In this document: positions 37,713-47,485 of the stretch, one piece after another
Position numbering within the stretch: the first letter of the stretch is position 1
How the letters are laid out: each line of letters begins with the position of its first letter
The notes under the pieces: generated by a model
What the model was told of the DNA's origin: nothing
The model's input: the letters and a program-made list of their open reading frames with translations, nothing else
Database searches by the model: none
Assembly: GCA_902571425.1 (NCBI GenBank)
Contig: CACGBZ010000001.1
Span: 248,001 to 312,000, forward strand
DNA length: 64,000 bases
Direction of reading: 5' to 3'
Source: an uncultured Pelagibacteraceae bacterium
Lineage (GTDB): Bacteria; Pseudomonadota; Alphaproteobacteria; Pelagibacterales; Pelagibacteraceae
Position numbers and translations under genes: made by a program

Positions 37713-39745
37713 TTAATTCTTTTTTGATATCTTATCCAACCAGGACTTCTTGTACCTTCTTCAATTTCAAAATCTTGATTAAAATCAAAATCATCATCAG
37801 TATTAATTTCCTCATCAAAGAAAGAGTTTTTTTCTAAATGTTTTTCTGGAAGTTCTTCAACAAATCTTGAAGCCATACTATCAATCCAATCTCCTTGATA
37901 AAATCTATTCATTGAAAAGGAAATGATAGCTTTTTTCTTTGCTCTTGTAATTCCCACATATGCTAACCTTCTTTCTTCCTCTAGGCCATTTTGACCTTTT
38001 TCTTCGATAGATTTTTGGTGTGGAAACAACCCTTCCTCCCATCCAGGTAAAAATACAACATCAAACTCCAAACCTTTTGCAGCGTGCATAGTCATCATGT
38101 TAATTTTTTCACCATCCCATTCCTGATCTACAGAAGTTGCTAAAGAAACGTGCTCTAAAAAACTTTCTAGATTATCAAATTCTTTCATCGCACTTAATAA
38201 CTCTTTAATGTTTTCTAATCTATTTTCATTATCCAAGTCTTTTTTATTTTTAAGCATTGCTGAATATCCTGATTCATCCAAAACAATTTGTAATAATTTT
38301 ATATGACTTGATTTTTTTACAATTAGATCGTTTCTCCACTTCATCAAAGAATTGATAAATAAACTAAGACCAATTTTAGCTTTCGGTTTAATTAAATTTT
38401 GTTCGAGCATTTTTATTGATGCTCTTTCTAAATTTAAATTATTTTCCTTAGCAAACTCATGAATATTTTTTAAAGTACTATCACCTATCGATCTCTTAGG
38501 GTTGTTCACTATTCTTTCAAAAGCCAAATCATCTTTTTCCTGATGAATTAATCTTAAATACGCAACACAATCTTTAATTTCAGCTCTTTCATAAAATTTT
38601 GTACCACCTAATATTCTATAAGGCATACCAATTTTTAGAAATCTTTCCTCAAATTCACGTGTTTGAAAAATGGCTCTAACTAAAATTGCAATATTATTAT
38701 ATGAAAACTTTTTTTTTATTTTTTTTTCAATTTCATCAGAAATCCCAATTGCTTCATCTTTACCATTTTTAAAACAGTTTAATTGCACTGGATCACCTTC
38801 TTCCATTGTAGTAATTAATGTTTTTCCAACTCTGTTTTGATTATTAGAAATAAGATTTGAAGCCACAGATAAAATATTTTGCGATGATCTGTAATTTTGT
38901 TCTAATCTAATTACTTCTGTATTTTCATAAATTTGATCAAATTCTAAAAAATTCTTTATCTCTGCACCCCTCCAACTATAAATAGATTGATCGTCATCAC
39001 CTACACAACAAAGATTTTTATTTTTTTCCGATAAGAGATTAAGCCATTTGCTCTGAATAAAATTTGTATCTTGATATTCATCAACTAAAATATATTTAAA
39101 ATTTTTTGAATATATTTCCCTAATATCAGAATTGAGTTCCAAAATTTTTACAGCATGCAAAATGAGATCTCCAAAGTCACAAGAGTTTAAGTCTATTAAC
39201 TTTTTTTGATAAATTTTATAAAGTGGTAGAATTGTTTTTTCATAAATATCTTTTTTATTGATTATTACCTGATCAGGATAAAATCCTTTATTTTTCCATC
39301 TATCAATTATTGCCAATATAAATTTTGGAGATAATTGTTTAATGTCAACATTTTCTGCCTTACAAATATTTTTGATTAGTCTGACTTGGTCGTCTGTATC
39401 TATAATAGTAAAGTTAGAATTAAGATTTGCCGCTGAGGCATGTTTTCTTAGTAATTTTGCACAAATTGAATGAAATGTTCCGAGCCAAGAAAGTCCAACA
39501 GCTGTAGAGCCAAGAATTTTACTTACTCTATTTTGCATTTCTTTAGCTGCTTTATTAGTAAATGTTACTGCTAAAATTTGATTAGGAAATGCCTTTTTTT
39601 CTTTAATTATATGAGCAATTCTAGAGGTTAGAACTTTTGTTTTCCCTGATCCAGCCCCAGCAACAATTAAAAGAGGCCCATCAAGATGCATAACCGCTTT
39701 TTTTTGTGCATCATTTAAACTTTTTAGATAATCTTTGTTTATCAT
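37709..39745 (-). CDS. uvrD: UvrD/PcrA-type DNA helicase
   Basis: A 678-residue superfamily 1A helicase. Motif I is AGAGSGKTKVLTSRI, motif Ia AVTFTNKAAKEMQ, motif II VDEYQDTN, motif III GDDDQSIYSWRGAE, motif IV EQNYRSSQNI, motif V MTMHAAKGLEFDVVFLPG and motif VI EERRLAYVGITRAKK. It unwinds DNA 3'-5' in mismatch and excision repair and removes recombinase filaments. The C-terminus is acidic and lacks a clear Tudor-like end. It overlaps pepP by 4 nt, and lies 34 bp from the divergent AsmA-like gene. Confidence 0.95.
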   Translation of the reverse strand: MINKDYLKSLNDAQKKAVMHLDGPLLIVAGAGSGKTKVLTSRIAHIIKEKKAFPNQILAVTFTNKAAKEMQNRVSKILGSTAVGLSWLGTFHSICAKLLRKHASAANLNSNFTIIDTDDQVRLIKNICKAENVDIKQLSPKFILAIIDRWKNKGFYPDQVIINKKDIYEKTILPLYKIYQKKLIDLNSCDFGDLILHAVKILELNSDIREIYSKNFKYILVDEYQDTNFIQSKWLNLLSEKNKNLCCVGDDDQSIYSWRGAEIKNFLEFDQIYENTEVIRLEQNYRSSQNILSVASNLISNNQNRVGKTLITTMEEGDPVQLNCFKNGKDEAIGISDEIEKKIKKKFSYNNIAILVRAIFQTREFEERFLKIGMPYRILGGTKFYERAEIKDCVAYLRLIHQEKDDLAFERIVNNPKRSIGDSTLKNIHEFAKENNLNLERASIKMLEQNLIKPKAKIGLSLFINSLMKWRNDLIVKKSSHIKLLQIVLDESGYSAMLKNKKDLDNENRLENIKELLSAMKEFDNLESFLEHVSLATSVDQEWDGEKINMMTMHAAKGLEFDVVFLPGWEEGLFPHQKSIEEKGQNGLEEERRLAYVGITRAKKKAIISFSMNRFYQGDWIDSMASRFVEELPEKHLEKNSFFDEEINTDDDFDFNQDFEIEEGTRSPGWIRYQKRIK

Positions 39746-39779
39746 TTAAAATAATACTTTATAAGTTTCCTTGGTTAAT

Positions 39780-41270
39780 ATGCGTAAAACAAATTTTTTT
39801 TCAAAATTTTTTAAAAACATAAGTCATTTAATTAATAGTCTTTTAGAAAAAAATTTAAACAAGTTAAATTTTAAAAATTTAAGCTATTTGTTTAAAAATA
39901 ATAAAATAATTTTAACTTTTGTCGCATTTTTTGTCATATTCATATCTTATTTACTGCTTCCTACTTTTTATAGTCAGTCAGATATTTCAAAGGAGTTGAA
40001 AATTGAGCTTCAAAAAAAATTTGATGTTAATTTTGAATTTTCAGCAAAAATTAGATATAATTTTTTTCCAAGACCACATTTTATAATAACATCATCAACA
40101 ATTTTTGATAAAAAAAAAGAAATTTCCAAAATTAATAAATTAACAATTTTTGTATCATTAGATAATCTTTTTTCATTCAAAAATATTAATATTAAAGATC
40201 TTATTTTTGAAGATGCAAATTTTAACCTTAGTAAAGAGAATCATAATTTTTTTATTCAACTTTTAAGTAAAAATTTTAAAGATGGAAATCTTACAATAAA
40301 AAATAGTAATATATTTTTTAAAAATTCAGAGCATGAAGTTTTGTTCATAAATAAAATTAAGAACATGAAGTATTATTATGATCCAAAAGAACTTAAAAAT
40401 ATTTTTGTTTCAGATAATGAAATTTTTAATATTCCTTATTCCATAAAATCATATTTTAATGGTAAAAAAAGTAAAATTTTTTCACAGATAGATCTTAATT
40501 TAATGAAGTTTAAAATTGAAAACGAATTAACCATTAATGATGAAAAAAAAATAGGAAAGGCTGATTTTGTTTTAAATAAAAAAAAATATGGTGCGGGATA
40601 TGAAATTAAAAAAAAATATTTTGAATTCCATATTTATGACAGAAAAGAGCAACCAAGTATTAGATATAAAGGAAAGTTTAACTTAAAGCCCTTTTATGCT
40701 AATTTAGAGGGGGATTTGGAAGAAATAAATTTCGTCAATTTATTTGGCTCTAATGCCATTATAGCAGATCTTTTAAAAACTGAGATATTTAATAGTAAAA
40801 ATATAGACTTTAAATTAGAAATAAACGCAAATTATCTTCATAAAAATTTTCAATTTCAAAATATTAATTTTAGGGCAAAAATTCAAGAAGGATTAATTGA
40901 TACAGATAATACAAAATTTAAATGGAAAAATTTTGCAGAATTTGAAGTATTAGAAAGTTTAATTTTTGTTAAAAATGGTGAATTGATTTTAGATGGAAAA
41001 CTGAAAATAAATATTAATGATTCTGATGAGATATATAAGTTTTTACTTACACCAAAAAATTATAGAAATAAAATTAAACAAATTGATTTAAATTTCACTT
41101 ATAATTTTGATCAAAACATTGCTGAATTAAAACATATCAAAATTGATAATATTATTAATAAAGATGTAAGTAAGATTTTGAATAATTTAATATTAAAAAA
41201 AAATAACCTAAAAAATAAAATTTATTTCAAAAACTTATTAAATGAAGCACTAAAGAATTATGCTGGATAG
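39780..41270 (+). CDS. AsmA-like envelope protein
   Basis: A 496-residue protein with one N-terminal membrane helix (about residues 45-65) and a long periplasmic region of repetitive beta strands. The region FFPRPHFIITSSTIFDKKKEISKINKLTIFVSLDNLFS (split motifs after the helix) looks like the start of AsmA-family proteins, where a PxPxxxxxxL element precedes repeated beta segments. AsmA-like proteins are linked to outer-membrane biogenesis and lipid transport between membranes. ATG at 39780 is used rather than a TTG three codons upstream. It ends overlapping the convergent fumC gene by 13 nt. Family assignment is by eye and moderate. Confidence 0.6.
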   Translation: MRKTNFFSKFFKNISHLINSLLEKNLNKLNFKNLSYLFKNNKIILTFVAFFVIFISYLLLPTFYSQSDISKELKIELQKKFDVNFEFSAKIRYNFFPRPHFIITSSTIFDKKKEISKINKLTIFVSLDNLFSFKNINIKDLIFEDANFNLSKENHNFFIQLLSKNFKDGNLTIKNSNIFFKNSEHEVLFINKIKNMKYYYDPKELKNIFVSDNEIFNIPYSIKSYFNGKKSKIFSQIDLNLMKFKIENELTINDEKKIGKADFVLNKKKYGAGYEIKKKYFEFHIYDRKEQPSIRYKGKFNLKPFYANLEGDLEEINFVNLFGSNAIIADLLKTEIFNSKNIDFKLEINANYLHKNFQFQNINFRAKIQEGLIDTDNTKFKWKNFAEFEVLESLIFVKNGELILDGKLKININDSDEIYKFLLTPKNYRNKIKQIDLNFTYNFDQNIAELKHIKIDNIINKDVSKILNNLILKKNNLKNKIYFKNLLNEALKNYAG

Positions 41271-42646
41271 ATCATTTTTTTAGGGTTAACAATTCTGTCG
41301 TAATCTTTTTCGTTTATTAATCCTGTTTTTAAAGTTTCATGTTTGAGAGTAGTATTATTTTTTAATGCAGTTTTTGCAATTTTAGCAGCATTATCATATC
41401 CAATATGAGGAGCTAAAGCAGTTACCAACATTAGAGAATTATCTAAATGTTCTTGAATTTTCTTTTTATTAGCTTTTATTCCTTTAACGCAATAAAGAGC
41501 AAAATTTTTTGTGCTGTCAGCAATTAAATCGATTGATTGTAAAATATTATGTGCAATTAAAGGTTTAAAAACATTTAGTTCAAAATGTCCATGCGATCCT
41601 GCCATTGTTATTCCGTTATGGTTTCCTATTACTTTAACACAAACCATAGTTACAGCTTCACATTGTGTTGGATTTACTTTACCTGGCATTATTGATGAGC
41701 CTGGTTCATTCTCAGGAAGAATTAATTCTCCATAACCAGCTCTAGGACCTGAGCCTAAAAACCTTATATCATTTGAAATTTTCATAAGGGCAACTGCACA
41801 TGTATTTAGAGTACCTGAAAAATTTACTATTGCATCATGAGCAGCAAGTTCAGCAAATTTATTTGGAGCAGGTTTAAATTTTATTTTTGTGAATTTTGCT
41901 ATCTCTTTAACAATTTTTTTATCAAAATTTTTTTTTGAATTTATTCCAGTGCCAACGGCTGTACCTCCTTGTGCAAGAAACAATATTTCTTTTAAAGCAT
42001 ATTCTATTCTTTCAATACTTTTTTTAACTTGAAAATGATATCCTGAAAATTCCTGTCCAAGAGATAATGGGGTTGCATCTTGAAGATGTGTTCTTCCAAT
42101 TTTTACTATATTTTTAAATTCATTAGATTTGCTTTTCAACTCTTTTTCTAAAATTTTTAAGCTTGGCAGCATTTTACTGATTGTCTGTTCAGCGACAGAG
42201 ACATGCATTGCAGTTGGAAAAACATCATTTGTAGATTGCGATTTATTTACATGATCATTTGGATGAACAGGTTTTTTTGTTCCTTTTTTACCGCCTAAAA
42301 TTTCTATTGCTCTGTTAGCAATGACCTCATTTACGTTCATATTTGTTTGCGTACCAGAACCTGTTTGCCAAACTTTTAAAGGAAAATTTTCATCTAATTT
42401 ACCCTTGATTACTTCATCTGATGCTTTGATTATTGCTTTAGAAATTCTTCCATCTATTAATTTGTCTTTAGCATGCACTATTGCAGCTGATCTTTTAATA
42501 ATAGCTATCGATTTGATGATTGAAATATTTACTAAAATTTTTCCAATATTAAAAAATTTGTTAGATCTTTGAGTGGATGCGCCCCAGTACTTATCATTTG
42601 GGACATTTATACTTCCAATACTGTCAAATTCTTTTCTTAATTTCAT
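41258..42646 (-). CDS. fumC: Fumarate hydratase, class II
   Basis: A 462-residue iron-independent fumarase interconverting fumarate and malate in the TCA cycle. Motifs are TGSGTQTNMNVNEVIANRA, the KSQSTNDVFPTAMH segment, RTHLQDATPLSLGQEFSG, and the superfamily signature GSSIMPGKVNPTQCEA, whose Ser and Lys belong to the active-site loop. Length is normal. The promoter region faces the MazG-like gene across 66 bp. The 3' end overlaps the AsmA-like gene by 13 nt. Confidence 0.97.
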   Translation of the reverse strand: MKLRKEFDSIGSINVPNDKYWGASTQRSNKFFNIGKILVNISIIKSIAIIKRSAAIVHAKDKLIDGRISKAIIKASDEVIKGKLDENFPLKVWQTGSGTQTNMNVNEVIANRAIEILGGKKGTKKPVHPNDHVNKSQSTNDVFPTAMHVSVAEQTISKMLPSLKILEKELKSKSNEFKNIVKIGRTHLQDATPLSLGQEFSGYHFQVKKSIERIEYALKEILFLAQGGTAVGTGINSKKNFDKKIVKEIAKFTKIKFKPAPNKFAELAAHDAIVNFSGTLNTCAVALMKISNDIRFLGSGPRAGYGELILPENEPGSSIMPGKVNPTQCEAVTMVCVKVIGNHNGITMAGSHGHFELNVFKPLIAHNILQSIDLIADSTKNFALYCVKGIKANKKKIQEHLDNSLMLVTALAPHIGYDNAAKIAKTALKNNTTLKHETLKTGLINEKDYDRIVNPKKMIYPA

Positions 42647-42712
42647 TGATAAATTTTAAGTAACAAATAATTATTAACATACAATAAAATTTTAAAAACA
42701 TACAGGAGCATT

Positions 42713-43084
42713 ATGTCGAATTTTAGCAAAGTAGGCACTTTCATGAAAACTTTTGGTCAGGAGGTTAAAACTAAACCTTCATTAAGTACTGATAAAATAA
42801 ATAAATTAAGGATAGATTTAATAAAAGAGGAATTACAGGAGCTCACAGAAGCTATGAATAACAGGGATTTATTGGAAGTAGCTGATGCGCTTACAGACTT
42901 ATTATATGTAACTTATGGAGCAGGACATGCATTTGGAATTGATTTGGATAAATGTTTTGAGGAGGTTCAAAACTCAAACATGAGTAAGTTAGATGAAAAT
43001 GGAAAACCAATTTACAATGAGTCTGGAAAAGTCATGAAAGGTCCAAATTATTTTAAACCAGATCTATTAAAGTTTGTGAATTAA
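42713..43084 (+). CDS. MazG-like nucleotide pyrophosphohydrolase
   Basis: A 123-residue all-alpha NTP pyrophosphatase-fold protein. The metal-binding pattern E-E-x-x-E ... D-x-x-x-D appears as KEELQELTEAM followed by EVADALTDLLYVTYGAGHAFG. The N-terminus FSKVGTFMKTFGQEVK is shared with the phosphoribosyl-ATP pyrophosphohydrolase-like group found in bacteria and phages. Such enzymes hydrolyse nucleoside triphosphates to monophosphates, often for house-cleaning; the substrate here is unknown. An AGGAG lies 7 nt before the ATG, one of the few clear Shine-Dalgarno sites in the window. Its stop shares TTAA with the convergent nadC stop. Confidence 0.85.
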   Translation: MSNFSKVGTFMKTFGQEVKTKPSLSTDKINKLRIDLIKEELQELTEAMNNRDLLEVADALTDLLYVTYGAGHAFGIDLDKCFEEVQNSNMSKLDENGKPIYNESGKVMKGPNYFKPDLLKFVN

Positions 43085-43914
43085 ATTTCTAATTTAAAAT
43101 CAATTGCAGGAGCGCTGTGTGTGATACTGCCAACAGAAATTCTGTTAACCCCAGTAGATGTAATAGCTTTAACAGTTTTTAAAGTAACATTTCCTGAAGC
43201 TTCAGTTTCATATAACTTTTTTGCAATTTTAACACCATGTTTTAGATTTTTAACACTCATATTGTCGAGCAGAACAGTATTAAATTTTAGACCTAATATT
43301 GATTTAAGTTGTTTAATTGTATCAACCTCAACTGTAATTTTTTTTCCTTTTTTATTTTTTATTGCCTTTAAGACTAAAGTTTTTAAATCTGTACTAGCAA
43401 TATGGTTATCTTTAATTAAATATTCATCACTTAAATTAAATCTATGATTTGTGCCACCTCCTAATTTAACGGCATATTTTTGGATAACTCTTAAATTAGG
43501 AATTGTTTTTCTTGTGCAACAAATTTTAGTTTTTTTTCCTGCCAATTTAACAAACTCATTTGTTTTAGTTGCTATTCCAGAAATATGAGATAAAAAATTT
43601 AAAGCTACCCTTTCAGCGATTAGAATATTTTTTGCATTACCTTTAATTAAAGCTACTAGATTTCCTTTTTTAACCTTAGAACCATCTTTTTTCTTAATAA
43701 TGAATTTTATTTTGTCATCAATTAATACAAAAGTTTGTTTAGCAAATAATAATCCCCCAACGATTGCACTTTGATTTGCAATTAATTTAATCGTTACAAT
43801 TTTATCATCTTTAATTAAACTTGAAGTGATATCTCCTGAAGGATAAAGATCCTCATTTAATGCTAGCTTTACAGTACTCTTGATAAATTCTTTGCTTAAT
43901 TTAATTTTTGACAC
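43081..43914 (-). CDS. nadC: Quinolinate phosphoribosyltransferase (decarboxylating)
   Basis: A 277-residue type II phosphoribosyltransferase converting quinolinate and PRPP to nicotinate mononucleotide in de novo NAD synthesis. Motifs are LNEDLYPSGDITSSLI, ERVALNFLSHISGIAT, CTRKTIPNLRVIQKYAVKLGGGTNHRF (split substrate-binding motif) and the C-terminal VNRISVGSITHSAPAIDF. It follows nadA by 4 nt on the same strand. NadB (aspartate oxidase) is not between or next to them, so iminoaspartate must come from an enzyme encoded elsewhere. Confidence 0.96.
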   Translation of the reverse strand: MSKIKLSKEFIKSTVKLALNEDLYPSGDITSSLIKDDKIVTIKLIANQSAIVGGLLFAKQTFVLIDDKIKFIIKKKDGSKVKKGNLVALIKGNAKNILIAERVALNFLSHISGIATKTNEFVKLAGKKTKICCTRKTIPNLRVIQKYAVKLGGGTNHRFNLSDEYLIKDNHIASTDLKTLVLKAIKNKKGKKITVEVDTIKQLKSILGLKFNTVLLDNMSVKNLKHGVKIAKKLYETEASGNVTLKTVKAITSTGVNRISVGSITHSAPAIDFKLEI

Positions 43915-43918
43915 TTAA

Positions 43919-44908
43919 TTATCTGCCAATTGCTGCCATTCTCTCTACAGATATTCTAGCTTTCTCGATTGTTTCTTTGTCCATAATTATTTCACCAGTC
44001 TCATTTTCTAAACAATCTAATATTTTTGGAAGTGTAATTTTTTTCATATGAGGACACATATTACATGGTTTAACAAAATCTACATTTGGATTTTCTATTT
44101 GAATATTGTCACTCATAGAGCACTCAGTAACCATCATTACTTTTTTTGGTTGATTATCTTTTACATATTTTATCATTCCAGATGTTGATCCAGCGAAATC
44201 ACTTACTTCAATAACATCAGGAGGACATTCTGGATGTGCAATAATTTTAATTCCTGGATTATTTTTTCTAATATCCTCTATTTCTTTTTTATTAAATTGA
44301 TCATGAACAATACAAATTCCTTTCCATGAAATAATTTCAACATCAGTTTGAGAAGCAACATATTTAGCCAAATAATCATCAGGTAAAAATATTACTCTTT
44401 TTACACCTAGTGATTTAACAATTTTAACCGCATTAGCAGATGTACAACAAACATCTGTTTCTGCCTTAACCTCAGCTGAAGTGTTCACATAAGACACAAC
44501 AGGAACCCCGGGATATTTTTCTTTTAGTAATCTAACATCTTTACCTGTAATAGATGATGATAAAGAACAACCAGCATCCATATCAGGAAGAATAACTTTT
44601 TTATTAGGGCTCATTAATTTTGCAGTTTCTGCCATGAAATGTACCCCGGCCATTAAAATAATATCAGCTGAAGTTTTTGAGGCTTCAATTGCTAATGCAA
44701 GAGAGTCCGCAGAAAAATCTGCAACACCATGATAAATTTCTGGAGTTTGATAATTGTGGGCTAGAATTACAGCATTCTTTTCTTTTTTTAATTTATTAAT
44801 TTTGTGAATGTATGGAGCATGCACAGACCATTCAATTTCAGGCATAACCTTAGAAATTTTTTGATAAATAGGATCTGTTGCTTTACGCACTTCTTGTGTA
44901 AATTCCAT
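43919..44908 (-). CDS. nadA: Quinolinate synthase
   Basis: A 329-residue [4Fe-4S] enzyme that condenses iminoaspartate with dihydroxyacetone phosphate to quinolinate. Cluster ligands correspond to C114 (AGCSLSS), C199 (WKGICIVHDQF) and one of C282/C285 (PCNMCPHM). Substrate-binding motifs AHNYQTPEIY, HFMAETAK and HPECP are present. The ATG at 44908 is preferred over a TTG five codons upstream because it gives a normal N-terminus; the longer form is possible. It heads the nadA-nadC operon. tRNA-Leu lies upstream on the other strand. Confidence 0.95.
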   Translation of the reverse strand: MEFTQEVRKATDPIYQKISKVMPEIEWSVHAPYIHKINKLKKEKNAVILAHNYQTPEIYHGVADFSADSLALAIEASKTSADIILMAGVHFMAETAKLMSPNKKVILPDMDAGCSLSSSITGKDVRLLKEKYPGVPVVSYVNTSAEVKAETDVCCTSANAVKIVKSLGVKRVIFLPDDYLAKYVASQTDVEIISWKGICIVHDQFNKKEIEDIRKNNPGIKIIAHPECPPDVIEVSDFAGSTSGMIKYVKDNQPKKVMMVTECSMSDNIQIENPNVDFVKPCNMCPHMKKITLPKILDCLENETGEIIMDKETIEKARISVERMAAIGR

Positions 44909-44963
44909 GACGATTTTTACCAATTTGAATCATGATTGTCATTCATTTATTATGGGACATATC

Positions 44964-45049
44964 GCGGTCGTGCTGAAATTGGTAGACAGGCACGGTTGAG
45001 GGCCGTGTGGACTTAGTCCATGAGAGTTCGAGTCTCTCCGACCGCACCA
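44964..45049 (+). tRNA. tRNA-Leu (GAG)
   Basis: An 86-nt class II tRNA with a long variable arm and encoded CCA. Acceptor GCGGTCG pairs with CGACCGC. The anticodon stem CACGG/CCGTG encloses TTGAGGG, anticodon GAG. The D loop AAATTGGTAGA carries GG and the T arm begins GTTCGAG, so this one is fully canonical, in contrast to the Val gene at 12.2 kb. Confidence 0.95.
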
Positions 45050-45076
45050 AAATGAATTTTATAAAGGTGTTTTTTG

Positions 45077-45238
45077 ATGGATAAATTACTTTTGGTAATA
45101 TTTATGGTTGGGGTTTTGCTTTTAGTTCTACCAAGTTTTTTACAATCAAATTCTCAATTAAAGCAATTTCTTAAAAACTTCAGTATTTGGATTATTGTAC
45201 TTTTTATAATTTTAGTGATTCTTTATTTATTTAAATAA
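45077..45238 (+). CDS. Small two-helix membrane protein, 53 residues
   Basis: An open frame of 53 codons starting ATG at 45077 and ending TAA at 45238. The product starts MDKLLLVIFMVGVLLLVLPS, has a short polar loop with QSNSQLKQFLKNFS, then a second hydrophobic segment WIIVLFIILVILYLF ending in Lys. An AAGGTG lies about 8 nt before the ATG. It fills almost all of the gap between tRNA-Leu and the convergent ygfZ-like gene, leaving 5 nt at its end. The hydrophobic bipartite pattern and fit to the gap argue for a real gene. I do not recognise a family. Confidence 0.6.
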   Translation: MDKLLLVIFMVGVLLLVLPSFLQSNSQLKQFLKNFSIWIIVLFIILVILYLFK

Positions 45239-45243
45239 GAAAA

Positions 45244-46134
45244 TTAGTTTCTTATCCAATTAGGTTTATTGATTTTTATTGAAGCTTCTTTAGTTTTAAA
45301 ATTTACTTTTTCATCAAAGTTTTCGTTTAAGTGTTTAATTAAAGCAAAAGGGTAGTCGCTATCAATTAAAACCTTCCCTATTTCAATTTCATCATTATAA
45401 ATGCTTTCTCCTTCGTATAGTTTTCCATTAATTAAATTTATAGGAAACAATCTTTTAGAAAGCTTATTCTTTAATTTAATTCGTGCTGTATTTTCTTGGC
45501 CTACATAACAGCCCTTTTTGAAATCAATTCCATTTAATTCTTCAAAATTACATTCAATACCAAACAATTTTTCTTTTAATTTATTTAAATCTTTTGGAAC
45601 AATTCCAAGCTCATGACTTAATGAATAATATTCTTTAAGATCTGCATCGTGAAGATCTAGTTTTTTTAAAGATAAATAAAGTTTTTCTAAATTAATAATT
45701 AATCTAGCTCCCAATTGTTTATTTCTTGGATCTAAAAATATTGGATCTTCTCTATATTTAATTGTGTGCCCAGGTTGATCTTTAGCGTCATCAAAAGTTA
45801 AGAATTTTTCTTGAGAAAAAGCTGCCACAACAAATTCATTACTTAAATTGAGTATTTCAACTTTTGATCTTAGTTTGTATAGGGATAATTGTTTGAATAA
45901 CTCCTCTGCCTGAGGTTTTTCGCAATCTAAAATATATCCAGACTTATGTTTCACGATTATAAATTCATATAAAAATTTGCCTTGGGGTGTAAGCAATGAA
46001 CTAAAGCAACTATTTATATCTCTTACTTTGTTAATGTCGTTACTGATAAGATTTTGAAGAAATTCTTTTGCATCTTCTCCATTAATATAAAGAATTGCTC
46101 TGTCATCTAAAATGTAAACGTTTTTTATATTCAT
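45244..46134 (-). CDS. ygfZ: YgfZ/GcvT-domain folate-binding protein
   Basis: A 296-residue protein of the YgfZ (IBA57-like) family, related to the T protein of glycine cleavage. The N-terminal RAILYINGEDAKEFLQNLISNDI and FLYEFIIV segments match, and the diagnostic signature KGCYVGQENTAR, with its reactive Cys, is at about residues 207-218. These proteins use tetrahydrofolate and help assemble or repair certain iron-sulfur enzymes such as MiaB. It is convergent with the 53-residue membrane protein and divergent from pyrC with a 43-bp gap. Confidence 0.92.
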   Translation of the reverse strand: MNIKNVYILDDRAILYINGEDAKEFLQNLISNDINKVRDINSCFSSLLTPQGKFLYEFIIVKHKSGYILDCEKPQAEELFKQLSLYKLRSKVEILNLSNEFVVAAFSQEKFLTFDDAKDQPGHTIKYREDPIFLDPRNKQLGARLIINLEKLYLSLKKLDLHDADLKEYYSLSHELGIVPKDLNKLKEKLFGIECNFEELNGIDFKKGCYVGQENTARIKLKNKLSKRLFPINLINGKLYEGESIYNDEIEIGKVLIDSDYPFALIKHLNENFDEKVNFKTKEASIKINKPNWIRN

Positions 46135-46177
46135 AATTGATTAATTCTTGAATGTAATATAATAACAATTTCTCAAA

Positions 46178-47485
46178 ATGTTAGATCTTAAAATTATAAA
46201 TGGTCAATGTTACATCGATGGTGAGTTAAAAGATGTTGATGTTGCTATAAAAGATGGAAAAATTCAACAGATTGGACAAATTTCAGAGGAAGCGAAAGAG
46301 ACTATTAACGCAGAAGGTCACACAGTATTACCTGGTTGCATAGATACACAGACACATTTTAGAGAACCAGGATCAACAGATACTGAGGATCTTCATTCAG
46401 GAAGTAGAGCAGCAATTGCAGGTGGAATAACCAGTGTGTTTGAAATGCCAAATACTAATCCTCCAACTTCAAATATGAGAGAGTTTCAAAGAAAACTAGA
46501 TCTCGCTAAAAATAGAATGTATTGCAACTATGCTTTTTATTTTGGAGCAACAGCAGACAATGCGGATGATTTAGCAAGTCTAGAGGGTTTGGAAGGGTGC
46601 TGTGGAATAAAACTTTTTGCAGGTTCTTCGACTGGTAATTTATTAGTTGCTGAAGAGGATGACATAGATAAGGTTTTTCAAAATGCTTCAAAAGTTGTGG
46701 CAGTTCATTCTGAGGATGAAGCAATTTTAAAAGTTAATAAGAAATTGATTAAAGAGGGTGATGTTCATACTCATCCAGTATGGAGAAGTGCAGAATGTTC
46801 AATAGCATCTACAAGACGAATTGTTCGAATTGCAGAAAAGCACAACAAAAAAGCTCATGTGCTTCACATTACTACAAAAGAAGAAATTGATTTTTTATCT
46901 CAACATAAAGGAAATATTACATTTGAAATTACTCCTCAGCATTTAACTCTTTATGCTCCAGATTGTTATGACAAGCTTGGAACATATGCTCAAATGAACC
47001 CGCCATTAAGAGATAAATCTCATTATGATAGATTATGGTATGGGGTGAGAAATAACTTTAATGATACTATTGGGTCCGATCATGCCCCTCACTTAAAAGA
47101 AAATAAAGATAAGGTATATCCAAACACGCCCTCAGGAATGCCAGGAGTTCAAACTTTAATGCCTGTAATGTTAAATCACATAAATGATGGAAAATTATCT
47201 CTTAACCAATTGATGAACTTTGTTAGTGAAAATCCAGTGAAAATCTTTGGAATAAAAAATAAAGGATTTATTAAAGAGGGTTACGATGCAGACTTTACAA
47301 TCGTTGATATGAATAAAACAATTGAAATTAAAAATGAAAATATAGAAAGCAAATGTAAATGGTCACCTTTTAATGGTTTCAAATTTAAGGGAACACCCAC
47401 ACACACAATAATTGCTGGAAAAATTAAAATGCAGGATGGAAAAATTTTAGGTGATCCTGATGGAACACCTTTGCAGTTTAGCTAA
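46178..47485 (+). CDS. pyrC: Dihydroorotase
   Basis: A 435-residue amidohydrolase closing the pyrimidine ring, the step after aspartate transcarbamoylase. The zinc motif DTQTHFREPGSTDTED, a later HSEDE, HVLHITT and the GSDHAPH segment with the catalytic Asp are visible. A TATAAT at 46158-46163 is 14 nt before the ATG, so the leader is probably very short. Together with carAB at 3.5-7.9 kb this gives two separate pyrimidine loci in the window. It overlaps the convergent SMR gene by 8 nt. Hydantoinases are related, but the HFREPG form favours dihydroorotase. Confidence 0.93.
   Translation: MLDLKIINGQCYIDGELKDVDVAIKDGKIQQIGQISEEAKETINAEGHTVLPGCIDTQTHFREPGSTDTEDLHSGSRAAIAGGITSVFEMPNTNPPTSNMREFQRKLDLAKNRMYCNYAFYFGATADNADDLASLEGLEGCCGIKLFAGSSTGNLLVAEEDDIDKVFQNASKVVAVHSEDEAILKVNKKLIKEGDVHTHPVWRSAECSIASTRRIVRIAEKHNKKAHVLHITTKEEIDFLSQHKGNITFEITPQHLTLYAPDCYDKLGTYAQMNPPLRDKSHYDRLWYGVRNNFNDTIGSDHAPHLKENKDKVYPNTPSGMPGVQTLMPVMLNHINDGKLSLNQLMNFVSENPVKIFGIKNKGFIKEGYDADFTIVDMNKTIEIKNENIESKCKWSPFNGFKFKGTPTHTIIAGKIKMQDGKILGDPDGTPLQFS

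Noticed and set aside
40000-41270. Long A/T homopolymer-rich stretches as possible repeats
   Set aside because: They are Lys/Phe/Asn/Ile codon runs within an open, structured coding frame and show no repeat period.
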